Position numbers and translations under genes: made by a program. A stretch of 59,269 nt of DNA. It comes from Bacillus thermotolerans (GTDB lineage Bacteria; Bacillota; Bacilli; Bacillales; Domibacillaceae). The notes beneath the pieces are model-generated. The model worked only from the letters and a program-made list of their open reading frames with translations, did no database searches and had not been told where the DNA came from. Positions within the stretch are counted from its first letter, which is position 1; each line of letters starts with the position of its first letter. The stretch is from the NCBI RefSeq assembly GCF_000812025.2, contig NZ_JWJE02000024.1, positions 1 through 59,269 of the forward strand, in the 5' to 3' direction. Of the stretch, positions 10,735 through 19,343 are shown in pieces.

Positions 10735-10998
10735 GATGAGTGATGAATATGTTCGCGTTGATGAGGAGAAGTAGGTAATCGAAGCCTTACAGAGAGAACC
10801 GTCCCCGGCTGCAAACGGTTTAGGCCTCTCGATTATTGAAATGCCCCTCTGAGCCTGCCGTTGAAAGGTTGCCGAGTAAGCGGCAGCGGGTCCGCCCCGT
10901 TATCAGGTTAAGCTGGAAAGACAGCCTTGTGCTGTTTTTCAATCAGAGTGGAACCGCGTATATCATACGTCTCTGTTTAGACAGAGGCGTTTTTTTTA
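10735..10998 (+). promoter_or_regulatory. T-box riboswitch, cysteine-specific, upstream of cysE-cysS
   Basis: Fills the 340-bp gap between gltX and cysE. The T-box core AGAGTGGAACCGCG is at 10945-10958. The specifier loop shows an AGUA/GAA loop-E pair with UGC (10842-10844), the cysteine codon. The bulge triplet UGG is followed by A, which would pair with the U73 discriminator of tRNA-Cys, an independent match. The terminator stem ACGTCTCTGT (10967-10976) / ACAGAGGCGT (10981-10990) with a T-run follows. Uncharged tRNA-Cys should favour the antiterminator and switch on cysteine synthesis and charging. Ends are approximate. Confidence 0.93.
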
Positions 10999-11033
10999 TT
11001 TTTTTATAAAGGGATAAAGGGAGGGAATTGATC

Positions 11034-11699
11034 ATGTTTAAATCGTTTAAGGAAGATATTGAGACGGTGCTGGAGCAGGATCCAGCAGCACGCAGTTATA
11101 TAGAAGTAGCACTTACGTATTCGGGGCTTCATGCTATATGGGCTCACCGTGTCGCCCATGCCCTTCACAAAAAGAAGTTTCTATTCCTTGCTCGTGTCGT
11201 ATCGCAAGTCAGCCGCTTCTTCACAGGAATAGAAATTCATCCGGGGGCCAAAATCGGGCGCCGTCTGTTTATCGACCATGGAATGGGTGTTGTTATTGGA
11301 GAGACGTGTGAGATTGGAGATAATGTCACCTTATACCAGGGGGTCACACTTGGAGGAACAGGGAAAGAGTCGGGCAAGAGGCATCCGACCGTTAAGGACA
11401 ACGCTTTGATTGCCTCAGGAGCAAAGGTTTTAGGATCTATTACCATTGGAGAAAATTCTAAAATCGGCGCCGGTTCGGTTGTTTTGAAAGATGTGCCAGA
11501 CAACTCCACCGTTGTCGGTATTCCGGGACGTATCGTGATGCGGGACGGCAAGAAAGTACAGAAGGATTTTAACCATCGTGATCTCCCAGATCCGGTTGCT
11601 GACCGTCTAGAAGCGATGTCAAGGGAAATTATGAGATTAAAGCAAGAGCTTGAGGAAGTAAAAAAAGGAGAATACCAACATGACCATTCGCGTTTATAA
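11034..11699 (+). CDS. cysE: Serine O-acetyltransferase
   Basis: 221 aa; acetylates serine with acetyl-CoA, the first step of cysteine synthesis. The C-terminal half is a left-handed beta-helix of hexapeptide repeats ([44 protein letters not shown]). Start ATG 11034 follows GGGAGGG with correct spacing; a TTG two codons upstream (11028) is less likely. Governed by the cysteine T-box. Its 3' end overlaps cysS by 20 bp, so synthesis and charging of cysteine are translated together. Confidence 0.96.
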   Translation: MFKSFKEDIETVLEQDPAARSYIEVALTYSGLHAIWAHRVAHALHKKKFLFLARVVSQVSRFFTGIEIHPGAKIGRRLFIDHGMGVVIGETCEIGDNVTLYQGVTLGGTGKESGKRHPTVKDNALIASGAKVLGSITIGENSKIGAGSVVLKDVPDNSTVVGIPGRIVMRDGKKVQKDFNHRDLPDPVADRLEAMSREIMRLKQELEEVKKGEYQHDHSRL

Positions 11700-13080
11700 T
11701 ACACTGACACGAAAGAAAGAAGAGTTTGTCCCTTTAGAAGAGGGAAAAGTGAAGATGTATGTGTGCGGTCCAACGGTATATAACTATATACACATAGGTA
11801 ATGCGCGACCTGCCATTGTGTTTGATACAGTACGCCGTTATTTCCAGTATAAAGGCTATGATGTAACATTCGTATCTAACTTTACCGATGTAGATGATAA
11901 ACTGATCCGTACGGCTAATGAGCTGGGTGAGGAAGTTCCGGAAATTGCAGAGCGGTTCATCAATGCCTATTTCGAAGACACAGGTGCATTAGGCTGCCAA
12001 AAAGCAGATGTACACCCGCGTGTAACGGAGAATATTGACACCATTATTACATTTATCGAAACTCTCATTGACAAAGGATATGCTTACGAGTCCGAGGGAG
12101 ATGTATATTACCGCACAAGGAAATTCAAGGACTATGGGAAGCTTTCTCATCAATCCATTGATGAACTGAAGGTTGGCGCGAGAATCGGTGTAGGGGAAAA
12201 GAAGGAAGATGAATTGGACTTTGTTTTATGGAAAGCGGCAAAGGAAGGGGAAATTTCCTGGGAAAGTCCGTGGGGCGCGGGGCGTCCAGGATGGCACATT
12301 GAATGCTCTGCCATGGCTAGGAAGTATTTAGGTGACACGATTGATATCCATGCAGGCGGCCAGGACTTAACCTTCCCTCATCACGAAAATGAAATTGCCC
12401 AGTCAGAAGCACTGACAGAAAAACCATTTGCCCGCTATTGGCTGCATAACGGGTACATCAACATTGATAACGAGAAGATGTCTAAATCACTTGGCAATTT
12501 CGTGCTTGTACACGACATTATTCAGAAAATCGATCCGCAAGTTCTTCGTTTCTTTATGCTGATGGTTCACTATAGACATCCAATTAACTATAACGATGAA
12601 CTGCTGGAAAATGCCAAGTCTGCGCTGGATCGATTAAAGACAACGTACAATAATTTGAATCATCGTAAGGCTTCCAGTACGAATCTGGCGGATAACAATG
12701 ATGAATGGTTAGGGAAAATTAAAGAGATACAGGAAGAATTTATTAAAGAGATGGATGATGACTTTAATACAGCAAATGCTATCTCCCTCTTATTTGAGCT
12801 TTCAAAGCAAGCCAATTACTATTTGATGGAGAAAAGTACGTCTGAAATCGTCATTGATGCTTTCTTGAAGGAGTTTGAAGATTTATTCTTCGTGCTTGGA
12901 CTTCAGCTCAAAGAGGAAGAAGAGATTGTAGATGAAGAAATTGAAGCGCTGATCGAGCAGCGTATTCAAGCAAGAAAAGACCGAAACTTCCAGCTAGCGG
13001 ATGAGATCCGTGACAAGCTTAAGGGCATGAATATCATTTTGGAAGACACACCGCAAGGCACTCGTTGGAAGCGAGGGTGA
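11680..13080 (+). CDS. cysS: Cysteinyl-tRNA synthetase
   Basis: 466-aa class I synthetase. HIGH motif [10 protein letters not shown] (~31), KMSKS motif EKMSKSLGN (~265), and zinc ligands in CGPTVYN (C28), the CSA and [10 protein letters not shown] segments. The ATG at 11680 lies inside the end of cysE and has AAAAAGGAG upstream. The last codons overlap the start of mrnC (TGATG), indicating coupling. Confidence 0.97.
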   Translation: MTIRVYNTLTRKKEEFVPLEEGKVKMYVCGPTVYNYIHIGNARPAIVFDTVRRYFQYKGYDVTFVSNFTDVDDKLIRTANELGEEVPEIAERFINAYFEDTGALGCQKADVHPRVTENIDTIITFIETLIDKGYAYESEGDVYYRTRKFKDYGKLSHQSIDELKVGARIGVGEKKEDELDFVLWKAAKEGEISWESPWGAGRPGWHIECSAMARKYLGDTIDIHAGGQDLTFPHHENEIAQSEALTEKPFARYWLHNGYINIDNEKMSKSLGNFVLVHDIIQKIDPQVLRFFMLMVHYRHPINYNDELLENAKSALDRLKTTYNNLNHRKASSTNLADNNDEWLGKIKEIQEEFIKEMDDDFNTANAISLLFELSKQANYYLMEKSTSEIVIDAFLKEFEDLFFVLGLQLKEEEEIVDEEIEALIEQRIQARKDRNFQLADEIRDKLKGMNIILEDTPQGTRWKRG

Positions 13081-13502
13081 TGAGTGTGGAATTTGAACCT
13101 TTAAAAGACGCCAGGCAAATGAACGGTCTGGCGCTTGCTTATATGGGAGATGCCATCTATGAAGTATATGTCCGCCGGTTTTTATTGGAAAGTGGAAAGG
13201 TAAAACCCAATGAACTTCACAGAGAAGCGACCCGCTATGTGTCTGCCAAGGCGCAAGCCCGGTTTTTACATGAAATGATAGAGGAAGAACTTCTATCCGA
13301 AAGTGAGCTTGCTGTTGTCAGGCGGGGACGAAATGCGAAATCGGCCACTGTTCCAAAAAACACGGATGTACAGACTTACAGGCACAGCACTGGCTTCGAA
13401 GCTCTGGTGGGCTTACTATTCTTGACAGGAGAAGAAGCGAGACTCCAGGAGATCATTCACTTCTGTCTAGAGCAAAATAATCAACAGGAAGGAGGGAACT
13501 AG
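13080..13502 (+). CDS. mrnC: Mini-ribonuclease III (23S rRNA maturation)
   Basis: 140 aa; an RNase III catalytic domain without the double-stranded RNA-binding domain, known in B. subtilis to trim 23S rRNA precursor ends. Motifs seen: [16 protein letters not shown] (the RNase III signature helix) and [10 protein letters not shown]. The ATG at 13080 overlaps the cysS stop and gives the family-like N terminus; an in-frame TTG at 13065 is less plausible. Confidence 0.94.
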   Translation: MSVEFEPLKDARQMNGLALAYMGDAIYEVYVRRFLLESGKVKPNELHREATRYVSAKAQARFLHEMIEEELLSESELAVVRRGRNAKSATVPKNTDVQTYRHSTGFEALVGLLFLTGEEARLQEIIHFCLEQNNQQEGGN

Positions 13503-13504
13503 CC

Positions 13505-14248
13505 ATGTCGAAAGAATTCATTGCTGGGCGAAATCCCGTGTTGGAAGCACTTCGTTCAGAGAGGGAAATCAATAAGATTTGGATCGCAGAGGGAGCGCAA
13601 AAGGGGTCGATGCAGCAAGTAATTAAATTGGCCAAAGAGAAAAATGTACTCGTTCAGTTTGTTCCTAGACAAAAAGTAGACCAGATGACAGATGAGAACC
13701 ATCAAGGGGTAGTAGCCTCTGTTGCTGCTTACCGCTATGCCGATCTTGATGACTTATTCAAAAAAGCTGAGGAAAGCGGAGAAGAGCCGTTCTTTCTGCT
13801 TCTCGATGAGATTGAAGACCCTCATAACCTCGGCTCCATTATGAGAACGGCGGATGCCTCTGGCGCCCATGGGATTATCATTCCGAAACGCCGTTCGGTG
13901 GGGCTGACCGCAACCGTAGCGAAAGCTTCCACAGGAGCGATTGAATACATCCCGGTTGTCAGGGTAACAAACCTGGCGAGGGCGATTGATGAGTTGAAGG
14001 AGCGTGGCGTTTGGATTGCTGGCACGGATGCTAAGGGAGCAGAAGACTACCGGAGGCTTGATGGTACGCTGCCGCTTGGATTGGTCATTGGCAGTGAAGG
14101 AAAAGGAATGGGGCGCTTAATAAGGGAGAAGTGTGATTTCTTAATCAAGCTGCCGATGGCTGGGCAGGTTACATCTTTAAATGCTTCAGTTGCAGCCAGC
14201 TTGCTTATGTACGAGGTATACAGAAGGCGCCATCCGCTAGGTGAGTAG
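13505..14248 (+). CDS. rlmB: 23S rRNA 2'-O-ribose methyltransferase RlmB (TrmH family)
   Basis: 247-aa SPOUT methyltransferase. The N-terminal substrate-binding domain begins with AGRNPVLEAL; the knotted C-terminal domain has the three family motifs (NLGSIMRTADASG, IGSEGKGM, LNASVAASLLMYE). The E. coli homologue methylates G2251 of 23S rRNA; the Bacillus protein was formerly yacO. Two bases separate it from both neighbours, so it is in the cysS-mrnC-rlmB-rae1 operon. Confidence 0.93.
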   Translation: MSKEFIAGRNPVLEALRSEREINKIWIAEGAQKGSMQQVIKLAKEKNVLVQFVPRQKVDQMTDENHQGVVASVAAYRYADLDDLFKKAEESGEEPFFLLLDEIEDPHNLGSIMRTADASGAHGIIIPKRRSVGLTATVAKASTGAIEYIPVVRVTNLARAIDELKERGVWIAGTDAKGAEDYRRLDGTLPLGLVIGSEGKGMGRLIREKCDFLIKLPMAGQVTSLNASVAASLLMYEVYRRRHPLGE

Positions 14249-14250
14249 CT

Positions 14251-14760
14251 ATGGATATTCTCCTCGTTGATGGCTATAACATCATTGGCGCCTGGCCTGA
14301 GCTGATTGAATTAAAAAAGAAGGACCTTGCCTCTGCCCGTGACCGGCTGATTGAGCTGATGGCGGAATACCAGGGCTTTACCGGTTCACGGGTCATTGTC
14401 GTCTTCGATGCCCATTACGTGAAAGGCACGGAAAAGAAATACAAGAATTCGAAGGTAGAGGTTATTTTTACGAAGGAAAACGAATCGGCAGATGAGCGGA
14501 TTGAAAAGCTGGCTATTGAATTAAATAATATACAGAATCAGGTCTCTGTTGCTACTTCTGATTTCACCGAGCAATGGGCGGTCTTTGGCCAGGGAGCTTT
14601 AAGGCTCTCTGCCAGAGAGCTGCTGACCGAGGTAGAGATCATCACCCAAAGTATTCATCATAGCGTTAAGCATTACCAGGAAAAGAAGGTCTACTCAAAA
14701 ATTCCGCTTACAAAAGAAATGGCAGAAGTTTTTGAAAAATGGCGCCGGGGGAAGAAATGA
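14251..14760 (+). CDS. rae1: Ribosome-dependent mRNA endonuclease Rae1 (NYN domain)
   Basis: 169 aa, formerly yacP. The NYN/PIN-like nuclease fold starts with LLVDGYNIIGAWPEL, which carries the first catalytic aspartate; further acidic residues are in VVFDAHYVKG and SADERIEKLA. B. subtilis Rae1 cuts mRNA in the ribosomal A site, which suits its position after rRNA-modifying genes. ATG 14251 follows the rlmB stop by 2 bp. Confidence 0.92.
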   Translation: MDILLVDGYNIIGAWPELIELKKKDLASARDRLIELMAEYQGFTGSRVIVVFDAHYVKGTEKKYKNSKVEVIFTKENESADERIEKLAIELNNIQNQVSVATSDFTEQWAVFGQGALRLSARELLTEVEIITQSIHHSVKHYQEKKVYSKIPLTKEMAEVFEKWRRGKK

Positions 14761-14764
14761 AGCA

Positions 14765-14794
14765 TTGACGTTTAAAAAAATCGTGCTGTATAAT
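14765..14794 (+). promoter_or_regulatory. SigA promoter of sigH
   Basis: TTGACG (14765-14770), 18-bp spacer, TATAAT (14789-14794), directly after rae1. In B. subtilis the sigH promoter is SigA-dependent and repressed by AbrB; an AbrB site cannot be judged from sequence. Confidence 0.82.
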
Positions 14795-14831
14795 ATTTCT
14801 ATCTATGGTTTTGCCGGCGGAGGGGGTGTGT

Positions 14832-15476
14832 GTGAGTTTGAATCGTTCAACGAATACATCATTGGAAACGCTTCAAGATGAACAGCTTATAGAACTGATG
14901 CATAAAGGGGATAGCGACGCTTTGGACTTCTTAATCCATAAATACAAAAATTTTGTCCGGGCAAAAGCGCGTTCTTATTTTTTAATTGGGGCTGACAGGG
15001 AGGATATCGTACAGGAAGGCATGATTGGTCTGTACAAGGCAATCCGCGATTACAAAGAGGACAAGCTAACCACATTTAAGGCTTTTGCTGAGCTTTGTAT
15101 CACACGTCAGATTATTACGGCGATTAAAACTGCCACTAGACAGAAGCACATACCGTTAAATTCTTATATCTCGCTTGATAAGCCGATTTATGATGAGGAG
15201 TCAGATCGTACGCTTATGGACGTTATTACAGAGGCGAAAATGCTGAGCCCTGAGGAGCTGATTATCAGCAGGGAGCAATTCAGCAGTATTGAAGATAAGA
15301 TGAATGAGTTATTAAGTGATTTAGAACGGAAAGTCCTAGCTTTATATTTAGATGGACAGTCCTACCAGGAGATTTCTGTTGAACTTAACCGCCACGTGAA
15401 ATCGATCGATAATGCCTTGCAACGAGTGAAGAGAAAGCTGGAGCGCTATTTGGAATTTAAGGAAATTACAATGTAA
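14832..15476 (+). CDS. sigH: RNA polymerase sigma factor SigH
   Basis: 214-aa sigma-70-family factor that drives transition-state and early sporulation genes. Region 2 contains the highly conserved FVRAKARSYFLIGADREDIVQ stretch (DNA melting and -10 contact), region 4 the helix-turn-helix SYQEISVELNRHVKSIDNAL. The GTG at 14832 fits the ribosome site GGAGGGGG; upstream in-frame ATG 14805 would lie before that site. Presence of SigH suggests an endospore-former or a close relative, though SigH alone does not prove it. Confidence 0.95.
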   Translation: MSLNRSTNTSLETLQDEQLIELMHKGDSDALDFLIHKYKNFVRAKARSYFLIGADREDIVQEGMIGLYKAIRDYKEDKLTTFKAFAELCITRQIITAIKTATRQKHIPLNSYISLDKPIYDEESDRTLMDVITEAKMLSPEELIISREQFSSIEDKMNELLSDLERKVLALYLDGQSYQEISVELNRHVKSIDNALQRVKRKLERYLEFKEITM

Positions 15477-15547
15477 GAGGACGCTTGACTAGTTCTCCTA
15501 AGAGTGCTAAGTTTTACAATTGAGGTAGAGAAGGTGACTTTACAGCG

Positions 15548-15691
15548 ATGAATAAGATTATACTCTCCTGCTCAAAGTGTGGTTCCAGAAACTATTCCAC
15601 TCCCGGCAAAGCGAACAATAACGAACGGCTGGAAATTAAGAAGTTTTGCCGCACGTGCAACAGTCACACTGTTCACAGACAGACAAAGTAA
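15548..15691 (+). CDS. rpmG: Ribosomal protein bL33 (zinc-binding form)
   Basis: 47 codons, too short for a standard ORF list. The product begins [16 protein letters not shown] and holds two CxxC pairs (CSKC and CRTC), the zinc-binding C+ form of L33, ending HTVHRQTK. It sits between sigH and secE exactly as rpmGB does in B. subtilis. The RBS GAGAAGGTGA lies about ten bases before ATG 15548. Confidence 0.92.
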   Translation: MNKIILSCSKCGSRNYSTPGKANNNERLEIKKFCRTCNSHTVHRQTK

Positions 15692-15792
15692 GAAGGGAAG
15701 CTCTGTTTGGGTCAGCTGACTTAGAGAGCTTGCAGGGTGCGGAGCTTTCAACCATACACCAGGAAATGATTTTACCTTTTGGAGGGTTCAGA

Positions 15793-15978
15793 ATGTCAAG
15801 CATAACACAGTTCTTCCGCAATGTAAGTTCGGAAGTGAGGAAAGTCAGCTGGCCAAAGAAGAAAGAGCTGACAAGGTATACAATCACGGTTGTAACGACT
15901 GTGATCTTTCTAACTATTTTCTTTGCGGTAGTTGACTTGGGAATCTCATCGGTAGTAAGATGGGTTTTATCTTTATAG
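15793..15978 (+). CDS. secE: Preprotein translocase subunit SecE
   Basis: 61-aa single-span membrane protein, the short Gram-positive form. The N-terminal amphipathic helix (FFRNVSSEVRKVSWPKKKEL) carries the universally conserved W-P, followed by one transmembrane helix (~residues 34-55). It clamps the SecY channel encoded at 41834. GGAGGG at 15781-15786 precedes the ATG at 15793; a longer in-frame reading from 15646 overlaps rpmG and is spurious. Confidence 0.94.
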   Translation: MSSITQFFRNVSSEVRKVSWPKKKELTRYTITVVTTVIFLTIFFAVVDLGISSVVRWVLSL

Positions 15979-16000
15979 AATATTGATTCACTTTGTTGGT

Positions 16001-16031
16001 TTGAATATACTGCTTTTTTATATGGTATACT
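16001..16031 (+). promoter_or_regulatory. Candidate promoter upstream of nusG
   Basis: TTGAAT (16001-16006), 19-bp spacer, extended -10 TGGTATACT (16023-16031), in the secE-nusG gap and directly before the terminator-like hairpin at 16055. Confidence 0.5.
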
Positions 16032-16054
16032 TAGAAATACGATAGAGAAGAAGA

Positions 16055-16078
16055 AAAGCCCGATTTAACGGGTTTTTT
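16055..16078 (+). terminator. Terminator or attenuator between secE and nusG
   Basis: Core stem CCCG/CGGG (16059-16062 / 16069-16072), extended by A-T and G-T pairs, loop ATTTAA, then six T. It follows the candidate promoter at 16001-16031 by about 25 nt, so it could attenuate nusG as well as end the secE transcript. Confidence 0.7.
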
Positions 16079-16097
16079 CATTTGCTTTTCAAAAGTG

Positions 16098-16129
16098 AAG
16101 GAGGGAAGGACGTTCAGTCCCTTTCGATG
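16098..16129 (+). promoter_or_regulatory. nusG ribosome site with a hairpin between SD and start
   Basis: A strong SD (AAGGAGGG, 16098-16105) stands 21 nt before the nusG ATG (16127), too far for normal use. The gap contains the hairpin GGAC-GTTCA-GTCC (16108-16120), extendable to AAGGAC/GTCCCTT with one bulge. Folding shortens the effective distance to about 8 nt, the optimum. No alternative start codon exists in frame at normal spacing. Confidence 0.7.
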
Positions 16130-16660
16130 GAGAAGAATTGGTACGTTGTACACACATATTCAGGATATGAGAATAAGGTAAAAGCCAACTTGGAAAAGCG
16201 CGTTGAATCCATGGGCATGCAAGATAAGATCTTTCGGGTTCTCGTCCCCCAGGAAGAAGAAACCGATTTTAAAAATGGCAAGAAGAAAGTTACTATGCGA
16301 AAAACCTTTCCTGGTTACGTACTAGTAGAGCTGGTGATGACAGACGATTCCTGGTATGTTGTCCGTAATACACCAGGCGTAACAGGGTTTGTCGGCTCTT
16401 CTGGCCATGGTTCAAAGCCTACACCGCTCCTGCCGGAAGAAGTAACTTCCATTCTGAAGCAAATGGGCATGGATGATAAGCGCCGGGATATTGACTTTGA
16501 ACTAAATGAAACAGTCATTGTTAAAGAAGGCCCGTTTGCCAACTTTGAAGGAACGGTGGAAGAGGTTGATTATGATAAAGCAAAGCTGAGGGTGTTAGTG
16601 GATATGTTTGGCCGTGAAACTCCAGTAGAGCTTGATTTTAACCAGGTAGATAAATTATAA
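16127..16660 (+). CDS. nusG: Transcription elongation/termination factor NusG
   Basis: 177 aa. NGN domain from the N terminus (KNWYVVHTYSGYENKVK) and a C-terminal KOW domain (EGPFANFEGTVEEVDYDKAKLRV is the KOW segment). NusG binds the beta' clamp helices of RNA polymerase and in B. subtilis stimulates pausing. The start at 16127 gives the exact family N terminus MEKNWYVV; the longer frame from 16082 has no family match before it. Confidence 0.96.
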   Translation: MEKNWYVVHTYSGYENKVKANLEKRVESMGMQDKIFRVLVPQEEETDFKNGKKKVTMRKTFPGYVLVELVMTDDSWYVVRNTPGVTGFVGSSGHGSKPTPLLPEEVTSILKQMGMDDKRRDIDFELNETVIVKEGPFANFEGTVEEVDYDKAKLRVLVDMFGRETPVELDFNQVDKL

Positions 16661-16672
16661 TGAAAAACGGAC

Positions 16673-16701
16673 TTGAAATATTAGAAGGATAATGATAATA
16701 T
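16673..16701 (+). promoter_or_regulatory. SigA-type promoter of rplK-rplA
   Basis: TTGAAA (16673-16678), 17-bp spacer, TAATAT (16696-16701), 124 nt upstream of the rplK start. Confidence 0.65.
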
Positions 16702-16744
16702 TTTTAAGTCAGTATGTCTATTAGATAGACTAATTTTAATTGAT

Positions 16745-16798
16745 CACCTTTCTAGAAAAGGTGTTACTGAGTGGGAGGGGTAAATCCCCAAATACCAC
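16745..16798 (+). promoter_or_regulatory. rplK leader with L1-type binding site
   Basis: Two stem-loops between promoter and rplK: CACCTTT/AAAGGTG (16745-16763) and a second one in which GTGG/CCAC (16771-16774 / 16795-16798) and GGGG/CCCC (16777-16780 / 16786-16789) flank an asymmetric internal loop (GA opposite AAATA). Two helices around an asymmetric loop are the known form of the L1 site on 23S rRNA and on L11-L1 mRNAs, so feedback repression by L1 is likely. Confidence 0.65.
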
Positions 16799-16824
16799 AT
16801 CACGGACTTAAGGAGGTGTGTCTC

Positions 16825-17250
16825 GTGGCTAAAAAAGTTATTAAAGTTGTTAAATTGCAAATCCCTGCAGGTAAAGCGAATCCAGCGCCGCCAGTAGGTC
16901 CTGCACTTGGTCAAGCTGGTGTAAACATCATGGGATTCTGTAAGGAGTTCAACGCGCGTACAGCCGACCAGGCTGGTTTAATTATTCCGGTTGAAATTAC
17001 GGTTTTTGAAGATCGTTCATTTACATTCATTACAAAAACTCCGCCGGCAGCTGTTCTTCTTAAGAAAGCAGCAGGTATTGAGTCTGGTTCTGGTGAGCCA
17101 AACCGCAACAAAGTTGCAACAGTAAAGCGCGATAAAGTGCGTGAAATTGCTGAAACAAAAATGCCTGACCTGAATGCAGCAAACGTTGAATCAGCTATGC
17201 GTATGGTGGAAGGTACTGCCCGCAGCATGGGAATCGTGATTGAAGACTAA
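16825..17250 (+). CDS. rplK: Ribosomal protein uL11
   Basis: 141 aa. The N-terminal domain has [20 protein letters not shown]-type glycine/proline-rich sequence and the C-terminal domain binds the 23S GTPase-associated region. GTG start at 16825 behind AAGGAGGTGTG. It forms a unit with rplA and is probably regulated by L1 through the leader. Confidence 0.97.
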   Translation: MAKKVIKVVKLQIPAGKANPAPPVGPALGQAGVNIMGFCKEFNARTADQAGLIIPVEITVFEDRSFTFITKTPPAAVLLKKAAGIESGSGEPNRNKVATVKRDKVREIAETKMPDLNAANVESAMRMVEGTARSMGIVIED

Positions 17251-17366
17251 TTGCTGAATGAAGGCATTGTTCGGGGTTGCGCTGTGAATGTATATCTTAT
17301 TACTTCACGCGCAACCTTTATTCGTGGGAGGTTATTCCGCTAAAACCACATAAGGAGGAAATTAGA

Positions 17367-18068
17367 ATGGCTAAAAAAGGAAAGAAATTTCAAGAAGCAG
17401 CTAAGCTTGTTGACCGTTCTGTAGCTTACGAGCTAACTGAAGCGGTTGAACTAGTAAAGAAAACAAGCTTTGCTAAGTTTGATGCAACAGTAGAAGCAGC
17501 TTTTCGTCTTGGCGTAGACCCAAAGAAAGCTGACCAGCAAATCCGTGGAGCTTTAGTGCTTCCGAACGGTACAGGTAAAACACAAAAAGTATTAGTGTTT
17601 GCTAAAGGGGAAAAAGCAAAAGAAGCAGAATCAGCAGGCGCTGATTATGTAGGCGAGAGCGACTACATCAACAAAATCCAGCAAGGCTGGTTTGATTTTG
17701 ATGTAATCGTAGCGACACCTGATATGATGGGTGAAGTTGGTAAGCTTGGCCGCGTTCTTGGACCTAAAGGCTTAATGCCAAACCCTAAAACTGGTACTGT
17801 TACATTCGATGTGACAAAAGCAGTTGAAGAAATCAAAGCAGGTAAAGTAGAGTACCGTGTAGATAAAGCAGGAAACGTTCATGTGCCAATCGGTAAAGTA
17901 TCTTTCGACAACGACAAGTTAGTTGAAAACTTCCGTGCGATCTTTGATGCAATGATGAAGGCTAAGCCATCTGCAGCAAAAGGCACATACATGAAGAATG
18001 TTACTCTTACTTCTACAATGGGACCTGGTGTAAAAGTTGACGCTTCTTCTGTAGTTGTTGCAAATTAA
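17367..18068 (+). CDS. rplA: Ribosomal protein uL1
   Basis: 233 aa; forms the L1 stalk that helps release deacylated tRNA and represses its own operon. Conserved blocks [17 protein letters not shown] and [21 protein letters not shown] are present. ATG 17367 has AAGGAGG upstream; an in-frame upstream extension to 17277 lacks family similarity. Confidence 0.97.
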   Translation: MAKKGKKFQEAAKLVDRSVAYELTEAVELVKKTSFAKFDATVEAAFRLGVDPKKADQQIRGALVLPNGTGKTQKVLVFAKGEKAKEAESAGADYVGESDYINKIQQGWFDFDVIVATPDMMGEVGKLGRVLGPKGLMPNPKTGTVTFDVTKAVEEIKAGKVEYRVDKAGNVHVPIGKVSFDNDKLVENFRAIFDAMMKAKPSAAKGTYMKNVTLTSTMGPGVKVDASSVVVAN

Positions 18069-18069
18069 G

Positions 18070-18098
18070 TTGACAATAGATTGTATACTTGATATAAT
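18070..18098 (+). promoter_or_regulatory. Consensus SigA promoter of rplJ-rplL
   Basis: Perfect TTGACA (18070-18075), 17-bp spacer, perfect TATAAT (18093-18098). The only fully consensus promoter I find in the window, overlapping the rplA stop. Confidence 0.92.
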
Positions 18099-18124
18099 AC
18101 TTTTTGTTGTGAAATAAAAATAGC

Positions 18125-18244
18125 ATTTATACCGTAGACAGCAGGTGCCGACAGGCTTAATTTCCCGCCGAGGTAATCCTATATAAACAGCAGGTCGTTT
18201 GCTGTTTAACGGAACCTCCATGTCTACTGGCATGGAGGTTTTTT
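18125..18244 (+). promoter_or_regulatory. L10 leader RNA with terminator
   Basis: Contains the conserved L10(L12)4-binding core, 'gtagacagcaggtgccg' and 'cccgccgaggtaatcc', which folds like the kink-turn region of the L10 leader. It ends in an intrinsic terminator: AACCTCCATG (18213-18222) / CATGGAGGTT (18231-18240) with a T-run. Excess L10-L12 binding should favour termination before rplJ. Confidence 0.9.
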
Positions 18245-18320
18245 ACTTGTGTATAAGGTATGAATGGCAACGAAAGTGAAGAACATCGTTTTTTCTATAA
18301 ATCTACAGGAGGTGTGTGTG

Positions 18321-18821
18321 ATGAGCGCTGTAATCGAGCAAAAGAAACAGTTAGTAAATGATATCGCTGAGAAGTTCAAAACTAGTTCTTCTACAGTAGT
18401 TGTTGACTACCGTGGATTAACAGTTGGTCAAGTAACTGAACTTCGTAAGCAGCTTCGCGAAGCGGGTATTGAGTTCAAAGTATACAAAAACACTTTAACT
18501 CGCCGTGCAGCGGAAGCCGCTGGAATTGCTGGTTTAGAAGAAGTATTAACTGGTCCTAATGCGATTGCTTTCAGTGAAGAAGATGCAATTGCACCAGCGA
18601 AAATTCTTAACAGCTTTGCTAAAGAGAACGATGCATTAGAAATTAAAGCAGGCGTTCTTGAAGGCAATGTAGTAACAGTAGAAGAAGTAAAGGCTCTTGC
18701 CGAACTTCCATCCCGCGAAGGACTTCTTTCTATGTTGCTTAGTGTGCTACAAGCACCAATGCGCAACTTTGCTTTGGCTACCAAAGCTGTTGCCGACCAA
18801 AAAGAAGAAGAAGGCGCGTAA
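18321..18821 (+). CDS. rplJ: Ribosomal protein uL10
   Basis: 166 aa; base of the L7/L12 stalk. Conserved [16 protein letters not shown] and the C-terminal helix that binds L12 dimers. ATG 18321 follows AGGAGGTG; the in-frame start at 18264 lies within the leader and is rejected. Regulated by the leader RNA upstream. Confidence 0.97.
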   Translation: MSAVIEQKKQLVNDIAEKFKTSSSTVVVDYRGLTVGQVTELRKQLREAGIEFKVYKNTLTRRAAEAAGIAGLEEVLTGPNAIAFSEEDAIAPAKILNSFAKENDALEIKAGVLEGNVVTVEEVKALAELPSREGLLSMLLSVLQAPMRNFALATKAVADQKEEEGA

Positions 18822-18890
18822 GCTGATCGTTTCAGTAGCCGCTTGAACGAATAAATATCATTTTCCAAAAAACAAGGAGGAAACTTTAAA

Positions 18891-19256
18891 ATGACTAAAG
18901 AGCAAATTATTGATGCTATTAAAGAAATGTCAGTTCTTGAGTTAAACGACCTAGTAAAAGCAATCGAAGAAGAATTTGGTGTAACTGCAGCTGCTCCTGT
19001 AGCAGTAGCTGGCGGTGCTGCAGGTGGAGACGCAGCAGCAGAGCAAACTGAATTTGATGTTGTCCTTACTGAAGCAGGTGGACAAAAAATCAAAGTTATT
19101 AAAGTTGTTCGCGAAATTACAGGTCTTGGCCTTAAAGAAGCGAAAGAGCTTGTTGATAACACTCCTAAACCAGTTAAAGAAGGAGCTTCTAAAGAAGAAG
19201 CTGAAGAAATCAAAGCTAAACTTGAAGAAGTTGGCGCTGGCGTAGAAGTTAAGTAA
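18891..19256 (+). CDS. rplL: Ribosomal protein bL12 (L7/L12)
   Basis: 121 aa. N-terminal dimerisation domain (ILDLVKAI-type [18 protein letters not shown]), an Ala/Gly-rich hinge (residues ~33-50) and the conserved C-terminal factor-binding domain ([12 protein letters not shown]). RBS AAGGAGGAAAC precedes ATG. A terminator follows. Confidence 0.97.
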   Translation: MTKEQIIDAIKEMSVLELNDLVKAIEEEFGVTAAAPVAVAGGAAGGDAAAEQTEFDVVLTEAGGQKIKVIKVVREITGLGLKEAKELVDNTPKPVKEGASKEEAEEIKAKLEEVGAGVEVK

Positions 19257-19275
19257 TGACGTAACAAGTATGGCC

Positions 19276-19307
19276 AAAAGCCCGCTGGATCCAGCGGGCT
19301 TTTATTT
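19276..19307 (+). terminator. Intrinsic terminator after rplL
   Basis: 12-bp perfect stem AAAAGCCCGCTG / CAGCGGGCTTTT with loop GATC and a T-rich tail. The near-symmetric A and T flanks could let it work in both directions. Confidence 0.92.
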
Positions 19308-19343
19308 GTCTGTTGACCAAGTAGATGGAACGGAGGAATAAGT

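Noticed and set aside
11237-11869. 210-codon minus-strand frame opposite cysE/cysS
   Set aside because: Antisense to two clearly conserved genes, with no ribosome site and no protein similarity.
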